NCBI RefSeq assembly: GCF_000745345.1
Contig: NZ_JQNR01000003.1
Coordinates: 1,116,001 to 1,180,000, forward strand
Length of the DNA stretch: 64,000 nt
DNA from: Actinacidiphila yeochonensis CN732
GTDB taxonomy: Bacteria > Actinomycetota > Actinomycetes > Streptomycetales > Streptomycetaceae
Reading direction: 5' to 3'
The position numbers and the translations under genes are program-made. The notes beneath the pieces are model-generated. The model made no database searches and was not told the origin of the DNA. It saw only the letters and a list, made by a program, of their open reading frames with translations. Positions 17,145 through 25,229 of the stretch are shown here, in pieces (position 1 is the first letter of the stretch; the number at the start of each line of letters is the position of its first letter).

Positions 17145-18287
17145 ATGACCGCGCCGCACACCACCGGGGGCCTGCCCGGCTACGCCGAGCACTTCGAGGA
17201 GCCCGAGGGGTACCTGGACTTCGCCCGCTACGGCCCGCCCTCCCGGGAGGTGCTGGCGGCGGTCGGGGACGCGCTGGCCGCCTCGGCCCGCGCCGGGCGG
17301 GGGACGGTGGACACCCTGATGGACGCCGAGGTGCGCGCCCGGCAGGCCGCCGCCCGGCTGGCCGGTACCGGCGAGGAGCACACCGTGCTGCTGCCCAACG
17401 CCTCCACCGGGCTCTTCCACGCCGCCCTCGGGCTGCCCGGTGGCACGGTGCTGGCGCCCGAGGCCGACTTCCCCGCCAACCACTACCCGTGGCGGCGCGC
17501 CGAGCAGCTGGGCCGGGCCCGGCCGCGCTGGCTGCGCACCGACCCGGCGGGTCGGGCCACTCCGGACGTCGTCCGGGCCGCGCTCGCCGACGCCCCCGAC
17601 GACGTGGTGGCCCTGTCGGTCAGCGCCGTGGACTTCCGCAGCGGCTACCGGGCGGACCTGGCGGCGCTGCGGGAGGTGATCGGCCCGGACCGGCTGCTGG
17701 TGGTGGACGCGATCCAGGGCTTCGGCGTCGTCGACATGCCCTGGCAGGCGGCGGACGTGGTGGTCACCGGCGGCCAGAAGTGGCTGCGGGCCAGCTGGTC
17801 GACGGGGTTCGCGGTGCTCTCCGACCGGGCCCTGGAGCGGCTCGAACCGGTGCTGACCGGGTGGACGGGCGTCACCGACGTGGGCCTCTTCGACGACCAG
17901 GAGCACCCGCCGGCCGAGGGCGCCGGACGCTGGAGCATCACCAACCTCAGCCCGGTCGCCGCCGCCGGCCTGGAGGCGGCGCTGGCGCTGCTCGAACGGG
18001 TGGGCGTCGCGGCCGTCGAACAGCATGTGGAGCTGCGGGTGGACCAGCTGATCGACACCGTCCGGAGCTACGGGGGCGAGGTGCTGTCCCCGTCCGAGCC
18101 GGCCCGGCGGGCGGGCATCGTCTCCTTCCGGATGCCGGGCACCGACGCGGCTGACGTCGGCGCGGCCCTGCACCGCCACGGCGTGACCCCGACGGTACGG
18201 GCGGACTCCGTCCGCCTGTCAGCGCACGCCTCCACCCCCCTCGCGGCGGTCGACCGCGTCCAGCAGGCACTGGCGTCCCTGCGCTGA
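17145..18287 (+). CDS. class V aminotransferase-fold PLP enzyme
   Basis: 380 aa, cytosolic. PLP Lys212 sits in VTGGQKWLRASWSTGF, and the PLP-contacting Asp lies in LLVVDAIQGFGVVD. The substrate-side N-terminus (GYLDFARYGPPSREVLAAV) resembles isopenicillin N epimerase/selenocysteine lyase-like members with the conserved small-to-large domain arrangement. It could be a cysteine desulfurase-like lyase or an aminotransferase; no partner gene settles this. It lies head-to-head with DUF445 (228 bp). Its 3' end is next to a predicted inversion breakpoint (18288-18440). Confidence 0.88.
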   Translation: MTAPHTTGGLPGYAEHFEEPEGYLDFARYGPPSREVLAAVGDALAASARAGRGTVDTLMDAEVRARQAAARLAGTGEEHTVLLPNASTGLFHAALGLPGGTVLAPEADFPANHYPWRRAEQLGRARPRWLRTDPAGRATPDVVRAALADAPDDVVALSVSAVDFRSGYRADLAALREVIGPDRLLVVDAIQGFGVVDMPWQAADVVVTGGQKWLRASWSTGFAVLSDRALERLEPVLTGWTGVTDVGLFDDQEHPPAEGAGRWSITNLSPVAAAGLEAALALLERVGVAAVEQHVELRVDQLIDTVRSYGGEVLSPSEPARRAGIVSFRMPGTDAADVGAALHRHGVTPTVRADSVRLSAHASTPLAAVDRVQQALASLR

Positions 18288-18440
18288 CCCCGGCATGCGG
18301 CGGGGCCCGCCCGGCACCGGGCGAGAGCCGGGCGCCGGGCGGTCCGGGCGATCCCGGCGGTCCGCGAGGTCCACGAGGCCCGCGAGGCCCGGGAGGTCCC
18401 CTGGCCCCGCCGGGCGGCCGCGCACCGCGATAATCGAGGA

Positions 18441-19061
18441 ATGAGCACCGCGACCCCCGCCACCCGCCTCGTCCTGGCCACCCGCAACGCCCACAAGGTC
18501 ATCGAGCTGCGCGCCATCCTCGCCGAGACCGGCCCCGCCGTGGAGCTGGTCGGCGCGGACGCGTTCCCGCACGTGCCCGACGTCAAGGAGACCGGGGTGA
18601 CCTTCGCCGACAACGCCCTGCTCAAGGCGCGGGCCCTGGCCGAGGCCACCGGGCTGCCGGCCGTCGCCGACGACTCGGGGATCTGCGTGGACGTGCTCGG
18701 CGGCGCCCCGGGCATCTTCTCCGCCCGCTGGGCCGGCCGGCATGGCGACGACGCCGCCAACCTCGACCTGCTGCTGGCCCAGCTCGCCGACATCGACGAC
18801 CCGCACCGCGGCGCCCACTTCGCCTGCGCCGCCGCCCTGGCCCTGCCCGACGGCACCACCCGGGTCACCGAGGGCCGCCTCACCGGCACCCTCCGGCACG
18901 CGCCGACCGGTGGCGGCGGCTTCGGCTACGACCCGATCCTCCAGCCCGAGGGCGACACCCGGACCCTGGCGGAGCTGACCGCCGACGAGAAGAACGCCAT
19001 CAGCCACCGCGGCCGCGCCTTCCGCGCCCTGGCCCCCCTGGTGGCCGAACTCCTGGGCTGA
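18441..19061 (+). CDS. rdgB: RdgB/HAM1 dITP/XTP pyrophosphatase
   Basis: 206 aa. It hydrolyses non-canonical purine nucleoside triphosphates (dITP, XTP, ITP) to monophosphates, keeping deaminated purines out of nucleic acids. Family motifs are all visible: LATRNAHKVIEL, FADNALLKA, VADDSGICVDVLGGAPGIFSARWAG, GGGGFGYDPIL and the C-terminal KNAISHRGRAF. In most actinobacteria rdgB follows rph directly; here rph is 17 kb away in the opposite orientation (36481-37203), see findings. The ATG is preceded by only a weak Shine-Dalgarno sequence (cgaggaatg). Confidence 0.96.
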   Translation: MSTATPATRLVLATRNAHKVIELRAILAETGPAVELVGADAFPHVPDVKETGVTFADNALLKARALAEATGLPAVADDSGICVDVLGGAPGIFSARWAGRHGDDAANLDLLLAQLADIDDPHRGAHFACAAALALPDGTTRVTEGRLTGTLRHAPTGGGGFGYDPILQPEGDTRTLAELTADEKNAISHRGRAFRALAPLVAELLG

Positions 19062-19149
19062 GCCCGCGGCCCGCCGCCCCGCCACGAGCCGGGTGTGGGG
19101 GCTCGGCCATGCGCGGATCGGGGACGGTCTGGTGCCGCGACCGGCACGG

Positions 19150-19296
19150 TTCGCCCGGTAGCGAGGTGTCCTTGTGCGGTCGGCCGCAAGGCGCCGAACC
19201 GGCCTCGTAGTGGGCCTGCTCGGCCGGTACGGCAACGCGGCGGATGGCCGTGCAAGGGCGGCGAGCGGGGCACACCTTGCCGGGAGCGGCACTAGG
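19150..19296. repeat. structured repeat element, copy A
   Basis: Shares GCCCGGTAGCGAGGTG (19153-19168) and GGCGAGCGGGGCACACC (19260-19276) exactly with copy B at 24240-24405, with a diverged interior that keeps CGCAAGGCG. The ends pair: GCGAGGTGT (19161-19169) with ACACCTTGC (19272-19280), nine pairs including one G-U. It sits about 90 bp after rdgB and just before the ribosomal-protection remnant. A mobile repeat and a structured RNA are both possible; no protein-coding signal is seen. Confidence 0.6.
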
Positions 19297-19303
19297 TGTC
19301 GCC

Positions 19304-19808
19304 ATGTCCCGCCTGACGTCCGGCTTCGCCCCGCCGGCGACGGAGACGGCCGTTGTGCCGCGACGCGCCGGTGAGCGGGGGGAGAGCCACGGGGCGCTGA
19401 CCGAGCTGTCCGACGCGATCCGCTGAGCCCGCTCCGCCAGGACGAGGACGGGTGACCTACGTCTCCTTGTACGGCGAGGTGCAGAAGGAGGTCATCCGTG
19501 ACGCCCTCGCCGCCGAGTTCGGCCTGGAGATCGATTTCGCCGAGGCGACGCCGCCGTACATCGAGCGGCCGTCAGGCGAAGGCTCGTTCTTCGAGGAGGT
19601 GTTCACCCCGTCGAACCCCTTCGTCGCCACGATCGGGATGCGTACGGCACCGGACACGCCCCTGGTCGCCGGTGGCATCTCGGTGGTCACGGGTGACATC
19701 CCGGCGGGTGACGTGAACGGGCTCCAGGCCGCCCTGCCGGGTCTGACGAGGGGCGAGGGCGTCATGGAGGTCGAGTTCGGTCCTACCGGCCGAACTCGCC
19801 GCAACTGA
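19304..19808 (+). pseudogene. remnant of a tetracycline-type ribosomal protection GTPase
   Basis: Fragments in order match the C-terminal half of Tet(M)/OtrA-type proteins: FAPPATETAVVPRR, GALTELSD, then DPLSPLRQDEDG in another frame, then TYVSLYGEVQKEVIRDALAAEFG and ERPSGEG. After ATIGMRTAP the sequence jumps to VTGDIPAGDVNGLQ and ALPGLTRGEGVMEVEF, which normally lies about 150 residues later. The GTPase and all of domains I-II are absent, there are at least two frameshifts and one large internal deletion. The last piece (from 19452, GTG) is still open and could be translated, but cannot protect ribosomes. I identify this by remembered family motifs. Confidence 0.8.
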
Positions 19809-19835
19809 CCTACCGTCACCTGTAGTTTGGGACGC

Positions 19836-20561
19836 ATGGCTGACGAGATCTTCGGACACCCACGGCTGGCGGCGGTCTACGACGCGCTGGACCCCGATCG
19901 GACCGACCTCGACGCCTACCTCGCCCTGGCGGGGCAGTTGGAGGCCAGACGGGTGCTGGACATCGGCTGCGGCACCGGTGTGTTCGCGCTCCTGCTGGCC
20001 GACCGCGGCGTCGAGGTCGTCGGCGTCGACCCCGCCCGAGCCTCCGTCGACGTGGCCAGGGCGAAGCCGGGAAGCGAACGCGTGCACTGGATCTGCGGTG
20101 ACGCGACGGCGCTGCCGCCCCTGCGGGTGGACCTCGCCACCATGACGGCGAACGTCGCCCAGGCGATCGTCGCCCCCGACGCGTGGCAGCGGACGCTGAG
20201 CGGGGCGTTCCGGGCCCTGCGCCCCGGCGGCCACCTGGTGTTCGAGACCCGGGACCCGGCCGCCCGCGGCTGGGAGGCGTGGAACCGCGCGGCCTCGTAC
20301 CGGGTCACGGAGATCCCGCAGGCCGGCGTGGTCACGAGGTGGGTGGAACTGGTCGAAGTGAGCCCGCCCCTGGTGACGTTCCGCTGGCACCTCGTGTTCG
20401 CCGCGGACGGGCAGCACATGGTCTCCGACTCGACGCTGCGATTCCGGGAGCGGGACGAGGTCGAGGCCGAACTGGCAGCCCAGGGCTACGTGTTGCAAGA
20501 AGTGCGGGACGCGCCCGACCGTCCGGGCAGGGAGTTCGTCTTCGTCGCCCGGCGCCCCTGA
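19836..20561 (+). CDS. class I SAM-dependent methyltransferase
   Basis: 241 aa. Motif I VLDIGCGTGVFALLLA, motif II VVGVDPARASVDVA, and post-motif GAFRALRPGGHLVFETRDPAARGWEAWNR. The Trp-Asn insert and FRWHLVFAADG strand resemble small-molecule methyltransferases of the UbiE/methyltransf_25 type. The ATG at 19836 is preferred to the TTG nine bases earlier. It begins 27 bp after the ribosomal-protection remnant and is followed 53 bp later by a glycosyltransferase on the same strand, so the two may act on one metabolite or glycan. Confidence 0.88.
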   Translation: MADEIFGHPRLAAVYDALDPDRTDLDAYLALAGQLEARRVLDIGCGTGVFALLLADRGVEVVGVDPARASVDVARAKPGSERVHWICGDATALPPLRVDLATMTANVAQAIVAPDAWQRTLSGAFRALRPGGHLVFETRDPAARGWEAWNRAASYRVTEIPQAGVVTRWVELVEVSPPLVTFRWHLVFAADGQHMVSDSTLRFRERDEVEAELAAQGYVLQEVRDAPDRPGREFVFVARRP

Positions 20562-20614
20562 GCGGCCGGGCGCCCCCGCACGATCCCTTATCGCGACTGA
20601 CGACTGGAGCACTC

Positions 20615-22291
20615 ATGCGGATCCTCTGGGTCTCTGACAGCCCCAACCACCCTTCCGGGTACGGGACCGTCACCGCCAACGTGTGCCGCCGCCTCCACGG
20701 GAGAGGGCACGAGGTCACCGTTCTCGGCTGGCAGACCAGCGCCGCCGGGACCGACTGGAACGGAATCCGGCTGCTGCCCGCCGGCCAGGACAGGTACGGC
20801 GCGGACGTGCTCTCCGCGTACCTGGAGGACGTACGGCCCGATTGCCTGGTGACGCTCGGCGACGTGTACGCCATGAGCTATCTCGCCGCCCCCTCCTACC
20901 GCCGCCTCCTGGACACGCTGGGGATCCGCTGGATCCTCTACTACCCGGTCGACGGGGCCACGCCGGAGGGACGGCTCCCGGAGAACTGGACCGATGTCCT
21001 GGCCGCGGTCGATGTCCGCGTGACGATGGCGGAGTTCGGCAGGGAGGTGACCGCCGCGTGCGGGCTCGATGCGGAATGCATCCTGCACGGCATCGACTCG
21101 GACCTGTTCCGCCCGCCGGTGGACAAACGGCGGATGAAGGAGAGACTCGGCTACGAGGACACGTTCGTGATCCTCTCCGACGCCCAGAGCCAGCCGCGCA
21201 AGCTGATTCCCAGGACGCTTGAGATCGCGGCCCGGTTCCTGCGGCGCCATGACGACGCCGTCCTCCACCTGCACTGCGACCCGTACGAGGCGCCCTATCA
21301 GGAGTACCGCTACAACATCCCCGAAGACGTCGCCGCTCTCGGCCTCACCGGCCGCGTCAGGTTCACGCAGGGCTTCCGCATGGGCCCGGACGGCGGCCTG
21401 ACGGCGGCGCAGATGGCCGACCTCTACGCAGCCGCCGACGTCCACCTCCTCTGCTCCTACGGCGAGGGATTCGGCCTGCCGACCCTCCAGGCGGCAGCGG
21501 CTGGTGTGCCGCCGATCGCCGTCGACTACTCGGCGAGCCGCGAGCTCGTGGGAGACCACGGATTCGCCGTTCCGGCCGAGGCGGTCGTCGTGGACAACGC
21601 GGGATTCGCACGCCATCTCATGAACCGCGACGTCGCCACCGGAGCACTCGAACGGATGTACCAGTCACGCGACGAACTGGCCGAACGGTCGTCCGCGTCC
21701 CGCACGTTCGCCCTGAACCTCGGCTGGGACGCCATCGCGGACCAGTGGGAGCGGGTGCTCACCTCGGACACCCGGCACCGGGAGGCCGAGTCGACCGGAT
21801 TTCCGCACGGGAAACCACGCAAGGGGCAGCTCCGCATCCCCGTGTGGCTGCCGGGCGAATTCGCCGCCGCCGCGGACGGGTGGATTCTCGGCGGCCCGGG
21901 TGACGCCGCCCTCGTGGAACGGCTGCAGCGCCTCTTCACCGGCCTGGAGGCGGCCGAGGCCGGCGAAGCGGGATCCGCCGGGTCAGTGGAGGAGCACCTC
22001 GGGACGCTCCTCAACTCTCTCGCGGTCGTGGACTTCGCTCCCGGCGGGGTTCCGGGCGTCGACCAGGCGTGCGCGGCGCTCGGCATCCCCTACGCCGGGC
22101 GGAGCGCGCTGTGGCCGGCGACCGACGCTCCGGACCCCTTCCTCCAGGCCCGCCGTCTGCTCACCGACCAGGGGCTGAGCCAATGGCGCCGGGCCGAGGC
22201 GCTGCGTACCGCCGACCGGGAACTCGGCTCCCGGGCGATCGACCGCATACGGCACCTCGCACGTGCGGCCGCCGAGCGCCCGTCACTGTGA
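20615..22291 (+). CDS. GT4-type glycosyltransferase with C-terminal extension
   Basis: 558 aa from the ATG at 20615 (GGAG five bases upstream). GT-B fold: the N-domain begins MRILWVSDSPNHPSGYGTVT, with the glycine loop and VCRRLHGRGHEVTVLG. The donor-binding half has SDAQSQPRKLIPRTLE and GEGFGLPTLQAAAAGVPPIA. The usual E-x7-E motif reads E284-x7-Q292, with Gln in place of the second Glu. The last 150 residues, after a GKPRKGQLRIPVWL linker, are not part of a standard GT4 fold and I do not recognise them. It overlaps convergently by nine bases with the MFS gene. Likely acts in capsule, cell-wall glycan or glycosylated metabolite synthesis. Confidence 0.88.
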   Translation: MRILWVSDSPNHPSGYGTVTANVCRRLHGRGHEVTVLGWQTSAAGTDWNGIRLLPAGQDRYGADVLSAYLEDVRPDCLVTLGDVYAMSYLAAPSYRRLLDTLGIRWILYYPVDGATPEGRLPENWTDVLAAVDVRVTMAEFGREVTAACGLDAECILHGIDSDLFRPPVDKRRMKERLGYEDTFVILSDAQSQPRKLIPRTLEIAARFLRRHDDAVLHLHCDPYEAPYQEYRYNIPEDVAALGLTGRVRFTQGFRMGPDGGLTAAQMADLYAAADVHLLCSYGEGFGLPTLQAAAAGVPPIAVDYSASRELVGDHGFAVPAEAVVVDNAGFARHLMNRDVATGALERMYQSRDELAERSSASRTFALNLGWDAIADQWERVLTSDTRHREAESTGFPHGKPRKGQLRIPVWLPGEFAAAADGWILGGPGDAALVERLQRLFTGLEAAEAGEAGSAGSVEEHLGTLLNSLAVVDFAPGGVPGVDQACAALGIPYAGRSALWPATDAPDPFLQARRLLTDQGLSQWRRAEALRTADRELGSRAIDRIRHLARAAAERPSL

Positions 22292-23464
22292 GACCGGCTC
22301 GGGGACCGGTCGGGGGCTCTCCGGCGCCCTCATCCGCAGGACGCCCAGCGAGAGCAGCGAGGTGAGGACGAAGGCGACGACGAAGACCGTGTGCCCCTGG
22401 GAGAACGCCAGCGAGACCCCGAACAGCGCCATCCACACGAAGACGTAGGCCATGTCGCCCGCGATCTCCATGGCCATCACGTACTGCACGCCCTCCTTTC
22501 CGGCGTGACCGTAGTACGTGCTGGTCCACGGGATGTTCTGGTAGCTGCCGGCCAGTTGCGCGGCGGTGCCCACGGCGGTGATCGTGATCGGGTTGAGCGC
22601 GAAGAGGCGCAGGACGTTGGTCAGCGAGACCAGGACCGTCCCCTCCGCCAGCACGCGTCGGGTCTTTCCCGCGTCTCCGCGCCGGCCCGCCACCCACAGG
22701 AGCACCGTCGCCGCCAGAGCCGAGACGGTGTTGATCACGCCGATGTCGGCGAAGTCGCTGACGACCTCGGCCATGTAGACCGGCCAGACCATCATGGCGA
22801 TCACCGCGTTCGCGTTGTAGCAGAAATTCGCCCAGAGATCGCGCTTCGACGTCTGTCCCAGGCCGTAGCGGACCGGTTCGTCGAACCGGGGGTCCGCCTC
22901 GCCCGCGACCTGGATACGCCACGCGGGAACCACGGCGAGAAGGGTCAGCCCGACCGCGGACAGCAGCAGTGCCCGCTGGCCGCCGACCGAGATGGCCACC
23001 CCGCCGACGAGCGGAGCGCTGAGCACCATCAGACGGCTCACCGATTCGATCACCGCCAGCTCCGTCCCCCTGCTCCCGGTGACCAGCATCCTGGCGAGAT
23101 GGATGTGCTGTGAGTTCCACAGGAAGGCGTTGGTGAGCGCCATGGCCGCCGCGGTCGCCACCAGTGACCAGGCAGGCAGGCCGGTGCTGAGGAGGTTGAA
23201 GGAGGACACATAGACCGAGGAGCAGCAGAGGGCGATGACGAGGCCGACGCGCGGGCTGAATTTCTGGATCAGGAGTACCGAGGGGTAGTTCACGGCGAGT
23301 TTGCACACCGCGTAGGCGAGATAGTAGAGGCAGACGCCCCAGAGCCGCACGCCGCGATCCAGCAGAAGCAGCGGAACGAAGATGTTGATCAGATTGACCG
23401 ACAGGCTTTGTAAACTCAGGGCCAGAGTGACGTTGACAAGGTTCTTGTGCGGGACACGCGGCAT
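22283..23464 (-). CDS. MFS-type membrane transporter
   Basis: 393 aa, ATG at 23464 with AAGGAG five bases upstream. About 12 hydrophobic segments; the first is NVTLALSLQSLSVNLINIFVP, and the central loop SKRDLWANFCYNANAVIAMM separates two halves. The sequence is less GC-saturated than its neighbours. It belongs to the YfkF/DUF-type MFS branch rather than drug/H+ antiporters with motif A. Convergent with the glycosyltransferase, it may export or import the compound modified by that gene pair; the substrate is unknown. Confidence 0.82.
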   Translation of the reverse strand: MPRVPHKNLVNVTLALSLQSLSVNLINIFVPLLLLDRGVRLWGVCLYYLAYAVCKLAVNYPSVLLIQKFSPRVGLVIALCCSSVYVSSFNLLSTGLPAWSLVATAAAMALTNAFLWNSQHIHLARMLVTGSRGTELAVIESVSRLMVLSAPLVGGVAISVGGQRALLLSAVGLTLLAVVPAWRIQVAGEADPRFDEPVRYGLGQTSKRDLWANFCYNANAVIAMMVWPVYMAEVVSDFADIGVINTVSALAATVLLWVAGRRGDAGKTRRVLAEGTVLVSLTNVLRLFALNPITITAVGTAAQLAGSYQNIPWTSTYYGHAGKEGVQYVMAMEIAGDMAYVFVWMALFGVSLAFSQGHTVFVVAFVLTSLLSLGVLRMRAPESPRPVPEPVSQ

Positions 23465-24045
23465 GGAAACTCCTTGGTGGAACGGCGGTTCAGGCCCCCT
23501 GCGCATCTCCCGCGCCGACGCGCCCGGCGGTGGATCCCGCGCCTCGTGACCGCCCGGGGAAGGGCGGGGGAAAGGCTCGGCCTGCGCCGACCGGGGAATG
23601 CCCCCGCCGCGTGGCCCCGGTCCGCCGGCGCGCTCCGCAGTGAAGGCAGCCGCTGCCGGAATCTGGGCGGATATCCGGCAGAAATTCGCCGTACCGGGCG
23701 TAATGAATATGTGCGCCGCAGGCATGCTAGCGAGTCCACGTCGCCCTCGCAATGACGTTCGGCACCGCATCATCGCGCGCCATCCGGTGATCGACGGCGG
23801 CGTGTCCAGGGCCCTGGGCTGCGGACCGGCACCCGGGCCCGGCCCCGTGCGGGAAAAGATCCAGAACGCCGCCGCCTCGGAGAATCTCAGGAAGTCAGGG
23901 AACCAGCCGTGATCAACCGGTGGCCGATCCGCCATTCGCGCCTCTCACCACCGGCAACATCATGCTGAGGCCGCATTACGAGACGCCGAATAACGCGGCC
24001 TGATCCAGTGGTGTTTTGCCCTGAAAGACCGAATTCCGAGCCATC
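23465..24045. other. 581-bp gap, no convincing gene
   Basis: AT-richer than the chromosome average. It contains the inverted repeat TGCCGGA..TCCGGCA (about 23655-23681) and a -10-like TGCTAG (23727-23732), possibly promoter elements of the minus-strand MFS gene. No RNA gene or full-length ORF with plausible codon use is seen. Confidence 0.6.
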
Positions 24046-24240
24046 GTGGCCCACGGCGACCTGGAGTCGCTGTCGGACGGACAGCTCACCGCACTGGCGT
24101 TCGGGGTGTCGGTCCTGCTCGGCACACCCACACCGCAACGCTCGGCCGAAGCCTTCATCGTCCTGGTGGAGGACCAGCGGCCGGACGACGCCGCCAGGGC
24201 CCCGGGTTTCACGTCCGACGGACGCATGGCCGGCGAGGTT
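24046..24240 (+). other. possible small ORF or gene fragment
   Basis: A GTG-initiated frame begins MAHGDLESLSDGQLTALAFG and continues with GVSVLLGTPTPQRSAEAFIVLVEDQR, which has protein-like composition. It then runs straight into repeat copy B without a stop, so the natural 3' end may have been lost by insertion of that element. No family recognised; a remnant is more likely than an intact gene. Confidence 0.25.
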
Positions 24241-24405
24241 TGCCCGGTAGCGAGGTGCGCCGGCGCGGGTCGTCGCAAGGCGGCCGGAAAGTCCCACCGT
24301 CGGCCCACGCGGCCCTTTCGGCCAACGCCGCGCGGGGGCCGTACCAGACGCGAGGGCCCGTGCCAGGCAAGGCGAGCGGGGCACACCTCGCCGCGAGAGG
24401 CACCA
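24240..24405. repeat. structured repeat element, copy B
   Basis: Second copy of the element at 19150-19296, same orientation: identical GCCCGGTAGCGAGGTG at 24242-24257 and GGCGAGCGGGGCACACC at 24371-24387. Terminal pairing is GCGAGGTG (24250-24257) with CACCTCGC (24384-24391); the copy A G-U pair is a G-C pair here. The interior is 22 nt longer than in copy A. It ends about 125 bp before the small hydrophobic protein gene. Confidence 0.6.
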
Positions 24406-24530
24406 GCCCGTCGGCCGGGGTCTCCGGCGTCCCGTCCCCGGGAATCCCGAAGCCGCCGGGACGCGGGTGCGGAGAATTCCCGCATGACCGCCCCGGGCAA
24501 GGGCAGGCGACCTCTCGGAGGCTGATAACC

Positions 24531-24701
24531 ATGGGACCGTTGCTCGTCGTTCTTCTGCTCGCGTTGCTCCTCTTCGGTGTGGGATTCGCACTCCACCTTC
24601 TGTGGTGGGTGGCAGTCGTGGTGCTCGTCGTGTGGCTGCTCGGATTCCTCGTGCGGGGCACCCACTCCAGCGGGGGCCGAGGCCGCTGGTATCGCTGGTA
24701 G
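24531..24701 (+). CDS. small hydrophobic membrane protein (lmo0937-like)
   Basis: 56 aa. ATG with GGAGG nine bases upstream. Two closely spaced membrane helices (MGPLLVVLLLALLLFGVGFA and LLWWVAVVVLVVWLLGFLVRG) end in a polar SSGGRGRWYRW tail. This is the layout of the short hydrophobic proteins often associated with general stress regulons in Gram-positives; a function is not established. No stress sigma promoter could be assigned with confidence. Confidence 0.8.
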   Translation: MGPLLVVLLLALLLFGVGFALHLLWWVAVVVLVVWLLGFLVRGTHSSGGRGRWYRW

Positions 24702-25229
24702 CGGCCGTTTCCCAGCCGATCGGCGGGTGCCCGTCCACTGCTCCTGGGAGCGGACGGCACCCGCCGTCGTACCGGCCGCGCTCGGCCACGGTCCGGAACG
24801 GCCTGGCCGGACTCGGTCGCGCTCGGTCGACCGCGGTCTTCGCGGACAGGGAGCACGAGAAGCCGTGGATCGCCGCCAAGGCGAGGACGAGTGTGCTCGC
24901 CGCACCAGGCATGGCCGTGCTTGAGCGATCCCGTACGGCATGCGGCAGCGCGATCGCTTCAGGGCATATCCGACGGTGGGGGTGATCTCCTCTGGTCGTA
25001 CGGGCACCACGTTTGCTCCGAGGTCCGACACCGTCGGAATGTCCGCGGGATCGGGCCCCACCGGGCGCGGCGGCGTGCGACATGCCGCTTTCGGAGCAAT
25101 CGGGGATGCTGGGCTGTTCGCCCGCCACGCTGTGCTTGTTGATCACTTCCTGGTCATCGAGACCAGTGGTGTACAGGTCAAGTGAGGTACGGGGCCATGG
25201 CCGGTGCGACCGGACGAGGAGGACCGGCC
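24702..25229. other. 528-bp gap, no convincing gene
   Basis: Short open stretches on both strands lack Streptomyces codon bias. On the minus strand, about 24960-25060, a phrase DIPTVSDLGANVVPVRPEEI looks protein-like but has neither a start with RBS nor a family match I can name. It may be another gene remnant of the accessory block. Confidence 0.5.

Noticed and set aside
19836..23464. Methyltransferase-glycosyltransferase-MFS as a full biosynthetic gene cluster
   Set aside because: No scaffold-forming enzyme (PKS, NRPS, terpene cyclase, RiPP precursor or modifying enzyme) is present, so only a tailoring or glycan module can be claimed.
19150..24405. Composite transposon formed by the two structured repeats
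   Set aside because: Neither copy encodes a transposase and no target-site duplications could be recognised; direct-repeat bracketing alone is insufficient.
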